DNA from: Chelatococcus sp. HY11
GTDB taxonomy: Bacteria; Pseudomonadota; Alphaproteobacteria; Rhizobiales; Beijerinckiaceae
DNA length: 64,000 nucleotides
Direction: 5' to 3'
Assembly (NCBI RefSeq): GCF_018398335.1
Contig: NZ_JAHBRX010000002.1
Span: 1,116,001-1,180,000 of the forward strand
A program made the translations under genes and the position numbers. Positions 16,284 through 24,711 of the stretch are shown one piece after another; the first letter of the stretch is position 1, and every line of letters starts with the position of its first letter. The notes below the pieces were generated by a model that saw only the letters and a list, made by a program, of their open reading frames with translations, was not told the origin of the DNA and did no database searches.

Positions 16284-17399
16284 GTGGAACCTCTCACCGG
16301 CACAAAAATCGTGGAGATGGCGGGCATCGGCCCGGCTCCGTTCTGCGGCATGCTGCTGGCGGATCTCGGCGCTGACGTGATCTGCGTGCAGCGACCGAAC
16401 CACGCCGACAGCGAATGGAACATCCCCGAGCGGTACGATCTGCTCAATCGCAACAAGCGGTCGGTGACCGTGGACCTGAAGTCCCCCAAGGGTGTCGAGG
16501 CAGCGCTCGAGCTGGTCGAGGCCGCCGATGTCCTTGTTGAGGGCTATCGCCCCGGGGTCATGGAGAAGCTCGGGCTGGCGCCCGACATCTGCCTATCGCG
16601 CAACAGGCGTCTCGTCTACGCGCGCATGACGGGCTGGGGCCAGACCGGGCCTCTCAGCCAGTCCGCCGGGCATGACCTCAATTACATCGCCATCACCGGG
16701 GCGCTGGGCGCCATCGGCAGCCGCAACGGGCCGCCCGCCATTCCACTCAATCTGGTTGGCGATTTCGGTGGGGGCTCCCTTTACCTCGCCATGGGCGTGT
16801 TGGCGGCGGTGATCGAGGCGCAGCGCTCCGGCAAGGGTCAGGTCATCGACGCCGCGATGATCGACGGCGTGGCGAGCCTGATGGCGGCCTTCCACGGCCA
16901 GTTGCAGGCCGGGTTGTGGAACGATGAACGCGGCTCCAACCTGCTGGATGGGGGAGCGCCCTACTACGGCGTCTACGAAACCAAGGATGGGCTCTACGTT
17001 TCGATCGCCGCTATCGAGACGAAATTTTATCGCGAGTTTCTGGAACGCGCGGGTCTCATCAACGAAGACTTGCCCGCGCAGACGGACCGCGCCGGCTGGG
17101 ACGTGCTGCGTGCCCGTTTCACGCGCTTGTTCCTGTCGCGCACCCGCGACGAATGGTGCGATCTTCTCGAAGGCACGGACTGCTGCTTTGCACCTGTCCT
17201 CAGCCTGTCCGAAAGCCCCTTGCACCGCCAGAACGTCGCGCGCGACGTCTTCGCCAAGGTGGGCGGCGTCCTCAATCCGGCACCGGCGCCGCGCTTCAGC
17301 CGCACGCCTGGCAAACTGCGCAGCATGCCCGGCGCCAGAAGCGAGATTGGCGCCGTGCTGGCGGAATGGAACGGCAAGGCCACCCGAATAGCCGGGTGA
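16284..17399 (+). CDS. Alpha-methylacyl-CoA racemase-like CaiB/BaiF protein
   Basis: 371 residues from GTG 16284, chosen because AAGGA lies seven bases upstream. It is a family III CoA-transferase fold, but the sequence fits AMACR: GIGPAPFCGMLLADLGADV near the N-terminus, His130 in SAGHDLNY and Asp160 in VGDFGGGS. This is the same 30-residue spacing as the catalytic His126/Asp156 pair of Mycobacterium tuberculosis racemase. It would interconvert (2R)- and (2S)-methylacyl-CoA so that S-specific acyl-CoA dehydrogenases can act. It follows tetR by about 140 bases on the same strand, hinting that the TetR module handles 2-methyl-branched acids. Confidence 0.85.
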   Translation: MEPLTGTKIVEMAGIGPAPFCGMLLADLGADVICVQRPNHADSEWNIPERYDLLNRNKRSVTVDLKSPKGVEAALELVEAADVLVEGYRPGVMEKLGLAPDICLSRNRRLVYARMTGWGQTGPLSQSAGHDLNYIAITGALGAIGSRNGPPAIPLNLVGDFGGGSLYLAMGVLAAVIEAQRSGKGQVIDAAMIDGVASLMAAFHGQLQAGLWNDERGSNLLDGGAPYYGVYETKDGLYVSIAAIETKFYREFLERAGLINEDLPAQTDRAGWDVLRARFTRLFLSRTRDEWCDLLEGTDCCFAPVLSLSESPLHRQNVARDVFAKVGGVLNPAPAPRFSRTPGKLRSMPGARSEIGAVLAEWNGKATRIAG

Positions 17400-17410
17400 C
17401 TTGCACGGTC

Positions 17411-18343
17411 TCAGAACCCGACGTTGCTGGCGCCCTTGGTCTCCAGCATCCGGCGCGCGTCGTCCGGCGTGGCGATCTCCAGGGACAGTTCCTCGAGGAT
17501 GCGCCTGATCTTCGCGACCTGCTCGGCGTTCGACTTGGCGAGTTGGCCGCGGCCGAGATAGAGCGAGTCCTCCAGACCGACGCGGACATTGCCGCCGAGG
17601 ATGGCGCCCATGGTAACAAGCGGCATCTGGTGGCGGCCGGCGGCCAGGATGGACAGGTAGTAGTCATCGCCGAACAGCTTGTCGGCGGTCGCCTTCATAT
17701 GAAGCATGTGCTCGGGCTGGGGCGCGATGCCGCCGAGGATGCCGAAGATCGACTGCACGAAGAACGGCGGCTTGACGATGCCGCGATCGGCGAAATGCGC
17801 CAGATTGTAGAGATGGCCGACATCGTAGCACTCGTATTCGAAGCGTGTGCCGAAATCGCCCAGTTCCCGCATGCCCCGCTCGATCTGATCGAACGTATTC
17901 GACAGGATGAAGCCCTTGGTCATTTCCAGGTAGGGCAATTCCCAATCGTATTTGAACTCGCGCACCCGGCCGGCCGCGCCCGAGATATTGAAGTTGAACG
18001 AACCCATGTTCATGGAGGCGATTTCGGGCTTGGCCCATTTTGCCGCCGCGAGGCGCTCGTCGAGCGTCATGCCAAGCCCGCCGCCCGTGGTGATGTTGAC
18101 GATGGCGTCGGTCTGCTCCTTGATCGTCGGCAGGAACCGGGCGAACAAGTCCGGAGACTGCGACGGCTTGCCGGTTTCCGGCACACGCGCGTGCAGATGC
18201 AGGATGGCCGCGCCGGCTTGAGCCGCGCCCACGGCCTGCTCGGCGATCTGCTCGGGCGTGACCGGCAGATAGGGCGACATCGAGGGCGTATGGATCGAGC
18301 CTGTGATGGCGCAACTGATGATGACTTTGTCGGCTTTCTTCAC
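17411..18343 (-). CDS. Beta-keto acid cleavage enzyme (BKACE, DUF849)
   Basis: 310 residues from GTG 18343, set by a perfect AAGGAGG five bases upstream. The TIM-barrel zinc enzyme signature is clear: ITGSIHTPSMSPYLPVTPEQI, HLHAR with zinc ligands His49 and His51, NITTGGG, and VRVGLEDSLYL near the C-terminus. BKACE enzymes condense a beta-keto acid with acetyl-CoA and split it into acetoacetate and a new acyl-CoA; the founding member acts in lysine fermentation. It is the last gene of the left arm of module 3, just after the CoA-transferase gene, and ends 11 bases from the convergent racemase gene. Confidence 0.92.
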   Translation of the reverse strand: MKKADKVIISCAITGSIHTPSMSPYLPVTPEQIAEQAVGAAQAGAAILHLHARVPETGKPSQSPDLFARFLPTIKEQTDAIVNITTGGGLGMTLDERLAAAKWAKPEIASMNMGSFNFNISGAAGRVREFKYDWELPYLEMTKGFILSNTFDQIERGMRELGDFGTRFEYECYDVGHLYNLAHFADRGIVKPPFFVQSIFGILGGIAPQPEHMLHMKATADKLFGDDYYLSILAAGRHQMPLVTMGAILGGNVRVGLEDSLYLGRGQLAKSNAEQVAKIRRILEELSLEIATPDDARRMLETKGASNVGF

Positions 18344-18353
18344 GTTGTCCTCC

Positions 18354-19619
18354 TTAAAGTTTCTCTTGGATGGCACGCCAAGCCGTCATCAGGTCCGGCT
18401 GGTGCGCCGGCGCGGCGATCGCGATCAACGCCTCGGCCCGTTCGGGGACAGACCGACCACGAAGGTCGGCGATGCCGTGTTCCGTGACGATCACGTCCAC
18501 ATCCGTGCGGGCAATGGAAGCGATGTGGCCCGCGCCGAGCCGCGGCACGATCCGTGACACGGCCTCGCCGCCTTTCGCATAGGTGGACGGCAGGGCGACG
18601 ATGCTGAGGCCGCCCGGCGCCTGACGCGCGCCGCGCGCGAAATCCGGCGCACCCCCCACCCCACTGACTGCCCTGCCGCCGGCCGTCTCGAGGTCGCACT
18701 GGCCAAGCAGATCGACCGTCAGCGCGGAATTGACGGCCAGCAGCCCGTCGATCGTGGCCAGATTGCGGGGATTATGGGTCACCGAGCAGGGTTGAACGGC
18801 GATGACATCCTGCGTGGCCGACCAGTCGTAGAGCCTGCGGCTACCGACGAGCACGCAGGTGACATGGCGAAAGTCGGGGTCGAGCAGCCCTTTGTCCGCG
18901 AGCGCGATCGCGCCGTCCGACAGCATTCCCGAATGCAGACGCAGCCGCCGCCGATCATGCAGCAAGCCGAACAGCGCGTCCGGCACCTTGCCGAGCCCGA
19001 CCTGCAAGGCTGCGCCGTCGCGGACAAGCGTCGCAATGTGGCGAGCGATCGCCAAGGCCTCACCCCCCGACGTGCCGGGTTCATAGATTGGAAGGGGCGC
19101 GGAGGATTCCACCCACAAATCGAAGGCCGCGAGCGGCATGGTCGGCGCCCCGGACACAAAGGGCATGTTCGCATTGACCACGGCCACCCGGCGCACGGCG
19201 CGCGCCAGCACCTGCGGCGTGAACTCCACCGCAGCGCCAAGGGACACGCGGCCGTGGCGGTCCGGAAGCGACACCGTCACCACCACGAGCGTCGGGACGA
19301 GGCGCTCGTCCACGTGCTTCACGAAGCCATGGTAGGACATCGCCAGGTGCCGGAAACGCCCGTCGCGCTGGGCGTTACGGAAGCCGGGCTGCATGAAGAG
19401 GCCGGACACGCGTGCGGTGGGGTGCAGGCGGTCTAGATCGAGCGTGTTGATTCCCGGCACGAAGCTCGTCGTCAGGCTCACGCCCCGCGACCGTTCCGGA
19501 TCAAGCTCAAGCGCCGCCACGAGATCCCGTGGCGCGCCCGCCGAGCCGGGGAGATAGACATGCGAACCGGCGACGCACTGGTCGAGCACGGTGTCGAGAT
19601 GCGCCGCGGCCACGCTCAT
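18354..19619 (-). CDS. Acetyl-CoA hydrolase/4-hydroxybutyrate CoA-transferase family protein
   Basis: 421 residues; ATG overlaps the stop of the CitE-like gene. It has the two-domain layout of this CoA-transferase family with AVNSALTVDLLGQ, SGVGGAPDFARGA and VTEHGIADLRGRS in the C-terminal domain. In characterised 4-hydroxybutyrate CoA-transferases the CoA-carrying Glu sits in an HTEM motif; the aligned segment here reads LHSGMLSDG, with Gly231 at that place, as in a subset of homologues. A transferase of this family, a MaoC hydratase and a CitE-like lyase form the Yersinia ripABC itaconate operon, which this trio resembles. A hydrolase or non-canonical transferase is possible. Confidence 0.85.
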   Translation of the reverse strand: MSVAAAHLDTVLDQCVAGSHVYLPGSAGAPRDLVAALELDPERSRGVSLTTSFVPGINTLDLDRLHPTARVSGLFMQPGFRNAQRDGRFRHLAMSYHGFVKHVDERLVPTLVVVTVSLPDRHGRVSLGAAVEFTPQVLARAVRRVAVVNANMPFVSGAPTMPLAAFDLWVESSAPLPIYEPGTSGGEALAIARHIATLVRDGAALQVGLGKVPDALFGLLHDRRRLRLHSGMLSDGAIALADKGLLDPDFRHVTCVLVGSRRLYDWSATQDVIAVQPCSVTHNPRNLATIDGLLAVNSALTVDLLGQCDLETAGGRAVSGVGGAPDFARGARQAPGGLSIVALPSTYAKGGEAVSRIVPRLGAGHIASIARTDVDVIVTEHGIADLRGRSVPERAEALIAIAAPAHQPDLMTAWRAIQEKL

Positions 19620-20506
19620 GACCGGGACTGACAAGCGAGATGCAGGTCGAGAATGTAGCGTGCCTGCTTGAGATGGGGGATATCCAGCATGCGGCCATCG
19701 AGCCCCACCGTGCCGGCGCCGGGGCTCGCCTCGAAGGCCGCGACGACGCGGCGGGCATGGTCGACCGCAGCCGCCGAAGGAGCGAAGGCCGTGTTGATGG
19801 TCTCGACCTGCGCCGGGTGGATGGCGATGCGGCCCGTGAAGCCCTCGTTGGCGGCGGCGACGCAGGATGCGAGCAGGCCATCCGTGTCGCGGAAATCCGC
19901 ATAGAGGGTTTCGATGGCAAGGACACCGGCCGACTTCGCCGCGAGCAGGGTCGCCGAGCGCACCCACTGGTAGGTGAAAGCCCATTGCCCCGTCGCATCG
20001 CGGTTTGTGCTTGCGCCGATCGCCGCGCTCAGATCCTCCGCCCCCCAGGTAAACCCCAGCAGCCTCGGGAGCGCGACGTCGGCAAACTGGGCGAGGCGCA
20101 GGGGCGCGACCGGGGTTTCGGTGGCGACCGACATGACGCGCGTGCGGCCGCTTTCGAGCCCCTCCCGCGCCTCGAAGGCGTCGAGGTAGTGGCTGAGACG
20201 CAGCACATCGGCGGGGCCGTTCGTCTTTGGCACCAGGATCCCGTCAGGAATTCCTCCCATGGTGGCGGCAAGGTCGGCAAGCGCGCCGTCATCGAGCGGA
20301 TTGATGCGGATCCAGAGTTGTGCCTGCCGTTTGGACGGCGGCCGGGCGTCGAGGAAGGTACGGATCATGGAACGGGCATCGGCCTTGCGCTCCGGAGCCA
20401 CCGCGTCCTCGAGATCGAGGATCAGCGCATCGGCGCCAGCCCCCTCCGCCTTGCCGAGCTTCTTGTCGCTGTCACCGGGAATGAAAAGCCAGGAACGGAT
20501 GGTCAT
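19616..20506 (-). CDS. CitE/HpcH-HpaI family CoA-ester lyase (citramalyl/malyl-CoA lyase-like)
   Basis: 296 residues from ATG 20506, which overlaps the upstream MaoC stop (ATGA). The CitE-like TIM barrel shows [22 protein letters not shown] (31-37), RIN (68-70), magnesium ligand Glu130 in SVATETPVA, and [11 protein letters not shown] (154-164). Relatives split (S)-citramalyl-CoA to pyruvate and acetyl-CoA or malyl-CoA to glyoxylate and acetyl-CoA, and do not need the ACP chain of citrate lyase. Placed directly after a MaoC hydratase, it most likely cleaves the 3-hydroxyacyl-CoA that hydratase makes. Confidence 0.9.
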   Translation of the reverse strand: MTIRSWLFIPGDSDKKLGKAEGAGADALILDLEDAVAPERKADARSMIRTFLDARPPSKRQAQLWIRINPLDDGALADLAATMGGIPDGILVPKTNGPADVLRLSHYLDAFEAREGLESGRTRVMSVATETPVAPLRLAQFADVALPRLLGFTWGAEDLSAAIGASTNRDATGQWAFTYQWVRSATLLAAKSAGVLAIETLYADFRDTDGLLASCVAAANEGFTGRIAIHPAQVETINTAFAPSAAAVDHARRVVAAFEASPGAGTVGLDGRMLDIPHLKQARYILDLHLACQSRS

Positions 20507-20979
20507 GCCTGTCGCTCCGGCGCTGGTCCGGTCCTCTTGAGCTGCAAGCCGGATCGCTTGCAAGAAGCGACGAGCTCGCCCCTCTGGTTATAGGCACGGT
20601 GGATGAAGGTGACGATGCCCGCGTTCGGCCGCGATTTGCTCTCGCGCAGATCATGGACCTCGGTCTCGACGCGCAGCGTGTCGCCGTGAAAAACGGGTTT
20701 GGGGAAGCGCACCTCGTCCCAGCCGAGATTGGCGACCGCCTTGCCAAGCGTCGTGTCGGCGACCGAGATGCCAACCATGAGACCGAGCGTAAAGGCGGAG
20801 TTCACCAGCCGCTGGCCAAATTCCGTCTCCGTCCGGCAGTATTCCTCATCGAGATGCAGCAAAGCCGGGTTATGGGTCAGTGCACTGAAGAAGACATTGT
20901 CAGCCTCCGTGACAGTCCGGCGCAGTTCATGCCGAAATGTCTGGCCGATATGGAGTTCGTCGAAATAGGGCGCGGGCAT
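20503..20979 (-). CDS. MaoC-family hydratase (itaconyl/mesaconyl-CoA hydratase-like)
   Basis: 158-residue single hot-dog hydratase. The segments [21 protein letters not shown] and [19 protein letters not shown], plus [17 protein letters not shown], are characteristic of the MaoC group that hydrates branched C5 dicarboxyl-CoA esters. His42 is the retained catalytic His; the usual catalytic Asp of hydratase 2 is not in the same position (THNP rather than GDxNP). The gene overlaps the CitE-like lyase gene by four bases and follows the acyl-CoA dehydrogenase gene closely, giving the order oxidation, hydration, cleavage. Confidence 0.9.
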   Translation of the reverse strand: MPAPYFDELHIGQTFRHELRRTVTEADNVFFSALTHNPALLHLDEEYCRTETEFGQRLVNSAFTLGLMVGISVADTTLGKAVANLGWDEVRFPKPVFHGDTLRVETEVHDLRESKSRPNAGIVTFIHRAYNQRGELVASCKRSGLQLKRTGPAPERQA

Positions 20980-20993
20980 CCCTGTCCTCCCGA

Positions 20994-22160
20994 TTAGTAG
21001 GATTTCGGCAATCCAAGCGCTTTCTCAGCGAGGAATGAGAGGATGAGCTCCTCGCTGACGGGAGCGATCCGCGTCAGGATCGACTCCCGGAACAGACGTT
21101 CCACCTGATATTCACGCGCATATCCCATACCGCCGTGGGTCAGCACGGCACGCGTGCAGCTCTGGAACGCGGCCCTGCCCGCGAGAAGCTTGGCGGAATT
21201 GGCCTCCACGGCGCACGAAAGCCCCTGATCGTAAAGCCAGCCGGCCCGCAGGCACATCCAGTAAGCCGATTCCAGATAGGCCCAGCATTCCGCCAGCGGA
21301 TGCTGGATGCCCTGGTTCTTGCCGATCGGCCGGCCGAAGACGACGCGCTCCTTCGCATAGCGGGCGGCCCGCTGCAGCGCGTCGCGCCCGACGCCGATCG
21401 CCTCGGTCGCCACCAGCACGCGCTCCGGATTGAGGCTATGGAAAATATATTCGAAGCCGCGCCCTTCCTCGCCGACCCGATCCTCTTCGGGAATGAAGAT
21501 ATTGTCGATGAAGACGGCATTGGAATCGACGGCGTTGCGACCCATCTTGTGAATGCGCCGCACCTCGATCTTCGCGCGGTCAAGGTCCGTGTAGAACAGG
21601 GTCATCCCCTCGCCCGGGCGCTTGCATTCGCTCTTGGGGGTGGTGCGGGTCAGCAGCAGGATCTTGTCCGCGACCTGGGCGGTCGATGTCCAGATCTTGC
21701 GTCCACTGACCTTGTAGCCGCCGGCTGTGCGCGTGGCGAAGGTCTTGATGCTGGTTGTGTCGAGCCCGGCATCGGGCTCGGTTACGCCGAAACAGGCCTT
21801 CTGCTCGCCCTTGATCAGCGGCACCAGCCAACGGTGCTTCTGCTCGGGCGTACCGTGGACCACTATGGAATGCGGGCCGAACAGGTTGATATGAATGGCT
21901 GACGCCGCTGAGTAACCACCGCCGCTCGATGTAACCGCGTGCATCATGATCGCTGCTTCGGTTACGCCAAGACCTGCGCCGCCCAGCTCTTCCGGCATCG
22001 TAATGCCCAGCCAGCCGCTATCGGCCATGGATCGATAATATTCTTGCGGAAAACGTGCGTTCTCCTCGCAGTCGGTCCAATAACCGTCATCGAATTGCGC
22101 GCATATCTTGCGGACGCTCTCATCGATGGCAAGTTGATCGTCGGACAGCACGAAATCCAT
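20994..22160 (-). CDS. Acyl-CoA dehydrogenase family protein, possible partner of the adjacent kinase
   Basis: 388 residues from ATG 22160, set by GGAGGTGAC directly upstream. FAD/substrate motifs FGVTEPDAG and KIWTSTAQ are present. The usual YEGT Glu is absent ([22 protein letters not shown]); a Glu is present on helix G in NPERV (Glu246). It heads the left arm of module 3, divergent from an APH-fold kinase gene across one palindrome. This kinase/dehydrogenase pairing recalls LvaA/LvaC of levulinate degradation and the fused ACAD10/11 proteins, where the dehydrogenase-like part eliminates phosphate from 4-phospho-acyl-CoA. An ordinary dehydrogenase role feeding the MaoC hydratase is equally possible. 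Confidence 0.9.
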   Translation of the reverse strand: MDFVLSDDQLAIDESVRKICAQFDDGYWTDCEENARFPQEYYRSMADSGWLGITMPEELGGAGLGVTEAAIMMHAVTSSGGGYSAASAIHINLFGPHSIVVHGTPEQKHRWLVPLIKGEQKACFGVTEPDAGLDTTSIKTFATRTAGGYKVSGRKIWTSTAQVADKILLLTRTTPKSECKRPGEGMTLFYTDLDRAKIEVRRIHKMGRNAVDSNAVFIDNIFIPEEDRVGEEGRGFEYIFHSLNPERVLVATEAIGVGRDALQRAARYAKERVVFGRPIGKNQGIQHPLAECWAYLESAYWMCLRAGWLYDQGLSCAVEANSAKLLAGRAAFQSCTRAVLTHGGMGYAREYQVERLFRESILTRIAPVSEELILSFLAEKALGLPKSY

Positions 22161-22221
22161 GTCACCTCCGAAGGCCCTCACCGGCGGAATCCGCGGGCCG
22201 GCTCTGGCTGGCTTGCATCGC

Positions 22222-22244
22222 CGAATTATTGGTCTGATAATTCG
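22222..22244. promoter_or_regulatory. Operator-like palindrome in the divergent promoter of module 3
   Basis: Perfect 8-bp arms CGAATTAT (22222-22229) and ATAATTCG (22237-22244) around TGGTCTG. The central TTATTGGTCTGATAAT differs at only two of 16 positions from TTATTGGCCTGACAAT upstream of the second Liv operon (35535-35550). The TTGG-CTGA-AA pattern resembles operators of GntR/FCD regulators, so the GntR protein encoded at 29843 is the natural candidate. Confidence 0.72.
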
Positions 22245-22284
22245 CTTGTTTCAATGATTGGTGTCAAGTAAGAAAATCCAAGCG

Positions 22285-23691
22285 ATGAAAACAGCGACTG
22301 CGGAGGAATCTCAGCCTCACATGAGAACATCGGACATCGACAGCGCTGCGCGGCCCGGCACGCAAGACGAGCTGCTGACCTGGGTGGAAGACATCTGCGG
22401 CGGAAAGATCGTCAATCGTAGGCAGATCGCCGGCGGAAACCGCTGCCATTCATGGGCCCTGGACATCGAGCCGCGCAACGGCGGCGCTCTCATGCCGCTT
22501 TATCTGCGCGTGCAAGTGGCCCCCACCATCGGGGTCGAGCCCTACACGGTCTGGCGCGAGGCCTCTGTATATCGTGCGGTGAAGGAACCGGCGGTCAGGA
22601 TGCCGCGGCTCGTTGCCGCTCACGAAACGATCCCGGCGATCCTCACGGAGCGCGCGGCGGGAATCGCCGAATTCAGGCATCTCAAGGATGAGCCGGCGCG
22701 GCTCGCCATCAGCCAGGGTTTCGTCGCCGCCCTGGCGGCGCTTCATCGGCTCGATATCAGCACCCTGGACCTCGGGGCTCTCGCACGGCAAGACTTGAGC
22801 GTCAGGGCTGCGATCACTGAGGAAATCCAGATCTGGCGCGCGATGTACGAGGAAACCAGACGTCGCGATCCGCTGATCGACCTGGCTTTCTCATGGCTTG
22901 AGGCCAACCGTCCGAGGGTCGATGACCGCGCCGTGCTGGTGCACGGAGACGCGGGGCCGGGAAACTTCCTGTTCGACCGAGGCCGCCTGACGGCGCTGAT
23001 CGATTGGGAGTTGGCGCATCTCGGCGATCCCATGGACGACCTCGCCTGGTTCTCCATGCGCTGCGTGATGGAGCCTGTCCCCGATTTCGTGGGCCGCCTC
23101 AGGGAGTATGAAGCCCATTCCGGCATCCGGGTCGATCGCGTGCGGCTCAACTTCCACCGCGTCCTCGTATCCCTGCGTGTCGTCGTCATCCGCCATCGCA
23201 ACGTCAGCGGGCTTCCGGGCAATTCGCTGGTATCGCGCGCCTTGAACCGCCGGCTTCTGGTGGAAGCCATAGCCACCGCGTCGGGTATAGAGCTTCCAGT
23301 TTTGCCCAAGATGGTAGAGCCCGAAACGGCACGTTCACCGCTGTTCAACAAGATCATCGAGGACATCCGCACAGAGATCGTACCGCGCAGCACTGATCCT
23401 CATGCTATCGCTCTCCTGAAGGACGGCGCGAAAGTCATGAAACATCTTCGCGAGATGGATCGCTACGCGGCGGCGATGGAACAGCAGGAACTGCTTGCCC
23501 TCAACGTCTTCTTCGGAAAACCGCAGAACTCCCTGGCCGAGGGCCGCGCGGCGCTATCCCGACGTGTCCTTGATGGGGATTACGAGCTGGCGCGCCTCCT
23601 CACCTACTTCCACGGCAACGTCATCCGCGAGACCCAGCTCAACGCCGATGCGCAGGGTGGGCTTGCCACCCGTGGTTTTCCCGCGTTCTAG
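22285..23691 (+). CDS. APH-fold phosphotransferase (ACAD10/LvaA-like kinase)
   Basis: 468 residues from ATG 22285; TTG/GTG starts at 22258/22261 would lengthen it and no start has a convincing ribosome binding site. Kinase residues are intact: VHGDAGPGNFLF gives His220, Asp222 and Asn227 of the catalytic loop, and LIDWELAHLGDP supplies the metal-binding Asp240. It is longer than antibiotic phosphotransferases, with a C-terminal helical extension of roughly 130 residues. In a CoA-linked catabolic operon next to an acyl-CoA dehydrogenase, a role in phosphorylating a hydroxyacyl-CoA is more likely than antibiotic resistance. First gene of the right arm of module 3. Confidence 0.87.
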   Translation: MKTATAEESQPHMRTSDIDSAARPGTQDELLTWVEDICGGKIVNRRQIAGGNRCHSWALDIEPRNGGALMPLYLRVQVAPTIGVEPYTVWREASVYRAVKEPAVRMPRLVAAHETIPAILTERAAGIAEFRHLKDEPARLAISQGFVAALAALHRLDISTLDLGALARQDLSVRAAITEEIQIWRAMYEETRRRDPLIDLAFSWLEANRPRVDDRAVLVHGDAGPGNFLFDRGRLTALIDWELAHLGDPMDDLAWFSMRCVMEPVPDFVGRLREYEAHSGIRVDRVRLNFHRVLVSLRVVVIRHRNVSGLPGNSLVSRALNRRLLVEAIATASGIELPVLPKMVEPETARSPLFNKIIEDIRTEIVPRSTDPHAIALLKDGAKVMKHLREMDRYAAAMEQQELLALNVFFGKPQNSLAEGRAALSRRVLDGDYELARLLTYFHGNVIRETQLNADAQGGLATRGFPAF

Positions 23692-23707
23692 GTAACAGAG
23701 AGGTTCC

Positions 23708-24682
23708 ATGTCAGCGATCGAGACCGCCGGCAACGACACCGCCGGCCCGGTTATCACCGGCAAGGACGACAGCTTCCATTTCGACGTCATGAGCGATCGT
23801 TGGTGGGAGACGGAAACGGCTTGGTTTGCGTTCTGCAATCCCGAACGTCGTCTAGGCGGATGGCTCTACACGATGGTGCGCCCCAACATCGGCACGGTGG
23901 CGGGCGGGGCCTGGATATGGGACGACAGCGCCCATCTGCCGTGGGAGGTGCTTTATTCCGCCAACTACACGGCGCTGCGCTTACCTGAGAACGCCGATCT
24001 CAACGACATCGCCCTGCCGACAGGGGTGTCGATCCGCACACTGGAGTCCCTGACGAAGTACCAGCTTGGCTTCAAGGACGAAGGCCGCGTCGATCTCGCC
24101 CTTACCTATGAAGCGATCATGCCACCCCGCCCGCTGCGGAAGCCCGGATCATCGTTCAAGCATCTCAGCCATTTCGACCAGTTCGGCCGCGTTCACGGCG
24201 ATCTCGTACTGCACGGGGAGACGATTTCGATCGACTGTCTTGCCATTCGCGACCGCAGCTGGGGTCCCCGTCCGGAGCATCGTCCCGGCAAGAGCGCCTA
24301 TGTCACAGGCATAGCATCCCCGCGGGACGCCTTCCTCGCCGTGACCACCTGGAATGATGAATCGAACACGATTGCCTACGGCTTCCAGATCCGCGACGGC
24401 GAAACGGCAGACCTGGTGGCGGGCAGACGCATCGTCGAGCGCTGCCCTAAGGCAGGCTGGGTCAATCGCATCATCATCGAGGCGACCGATGCGCTCGGCC
24501 GCCCCCTCCTGGCCGAGGGGCGGCGACTGAGCGGCATCATCATCAATCGTCACAGTTTCATCGATAGCAATGGCCTTATCGAATGGACAATCAACGGCAA
24601 GCTCGGCCACGGTGAAGATCAGGATATGTGGCCAACACATGCGTGGTCAGAATTCGCGCGAAGGAACAGGGCTGCCCGCTGA
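23708..24682 (+). CDS. Lipocalin-like protein of the CrtC/AttH-related DUF7064 type, function unknown
   Basis: 324 residues, no signal peptide or membrane segment. Rich in beta-strand patterns with many Trp/aromatic residues (DRWWETETAWFAF, GGAWIWDDSAHLPW, RDRSWGPRPEH). This resembles the hydroxyneurosporene-dehydrogenase/AttH-like double beta-barrel group, whose uncharacterised members occur beside APH-fold kinases and acyl-CoA dehydrogenases. The SWGPR segment is a recurrent signature in such proteins. It sits 16 bases after the kinase gene with AGAGGT before its ATG, so it is co-transcribed. A hydrophobic-ligand or acyl-CoA binding/isomerising role is an inference only. Confidence 0.7.
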   Translation: MSAIETAGNDTAGPVITGKDDSFHFDVMSDRWWETETAWFAFCNPERRLGGWLYTMVRPNIGTVAGGAWIWDDSAHLPWEVLYSANYTALRLPENADLNDIALPTGVSIRTLESLTKYQLGFKDEGRVDLALTYEAIMPPRPLRKPGSSFKHLSHFDQFGRVHGDLVLHGETISIDCLAIRDRSWGPRPEHRPGKSAYVTGIASPRDAFLAVTTWNDESNTIAYGFQIRDGETADLVAGRRIVERCPKAGWVNRIIIEATDALGRPLLAEGRRLSGIIINRHSFIDSNGLIEWTINGKLGHGEDQDMWPTHAWSEFARRNRAAR

Positions 24683-24711
24683 CAACACGCTGGCGCCAGG
24701 GAGGAATGACT

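Noticed and set aside
22285-23691. Aminoglycoside-resistance gene
   Set aside because: The APH fold is present, but length, C-terminal extension and CoA-catabolic neighbours point to a metabolic kinase.
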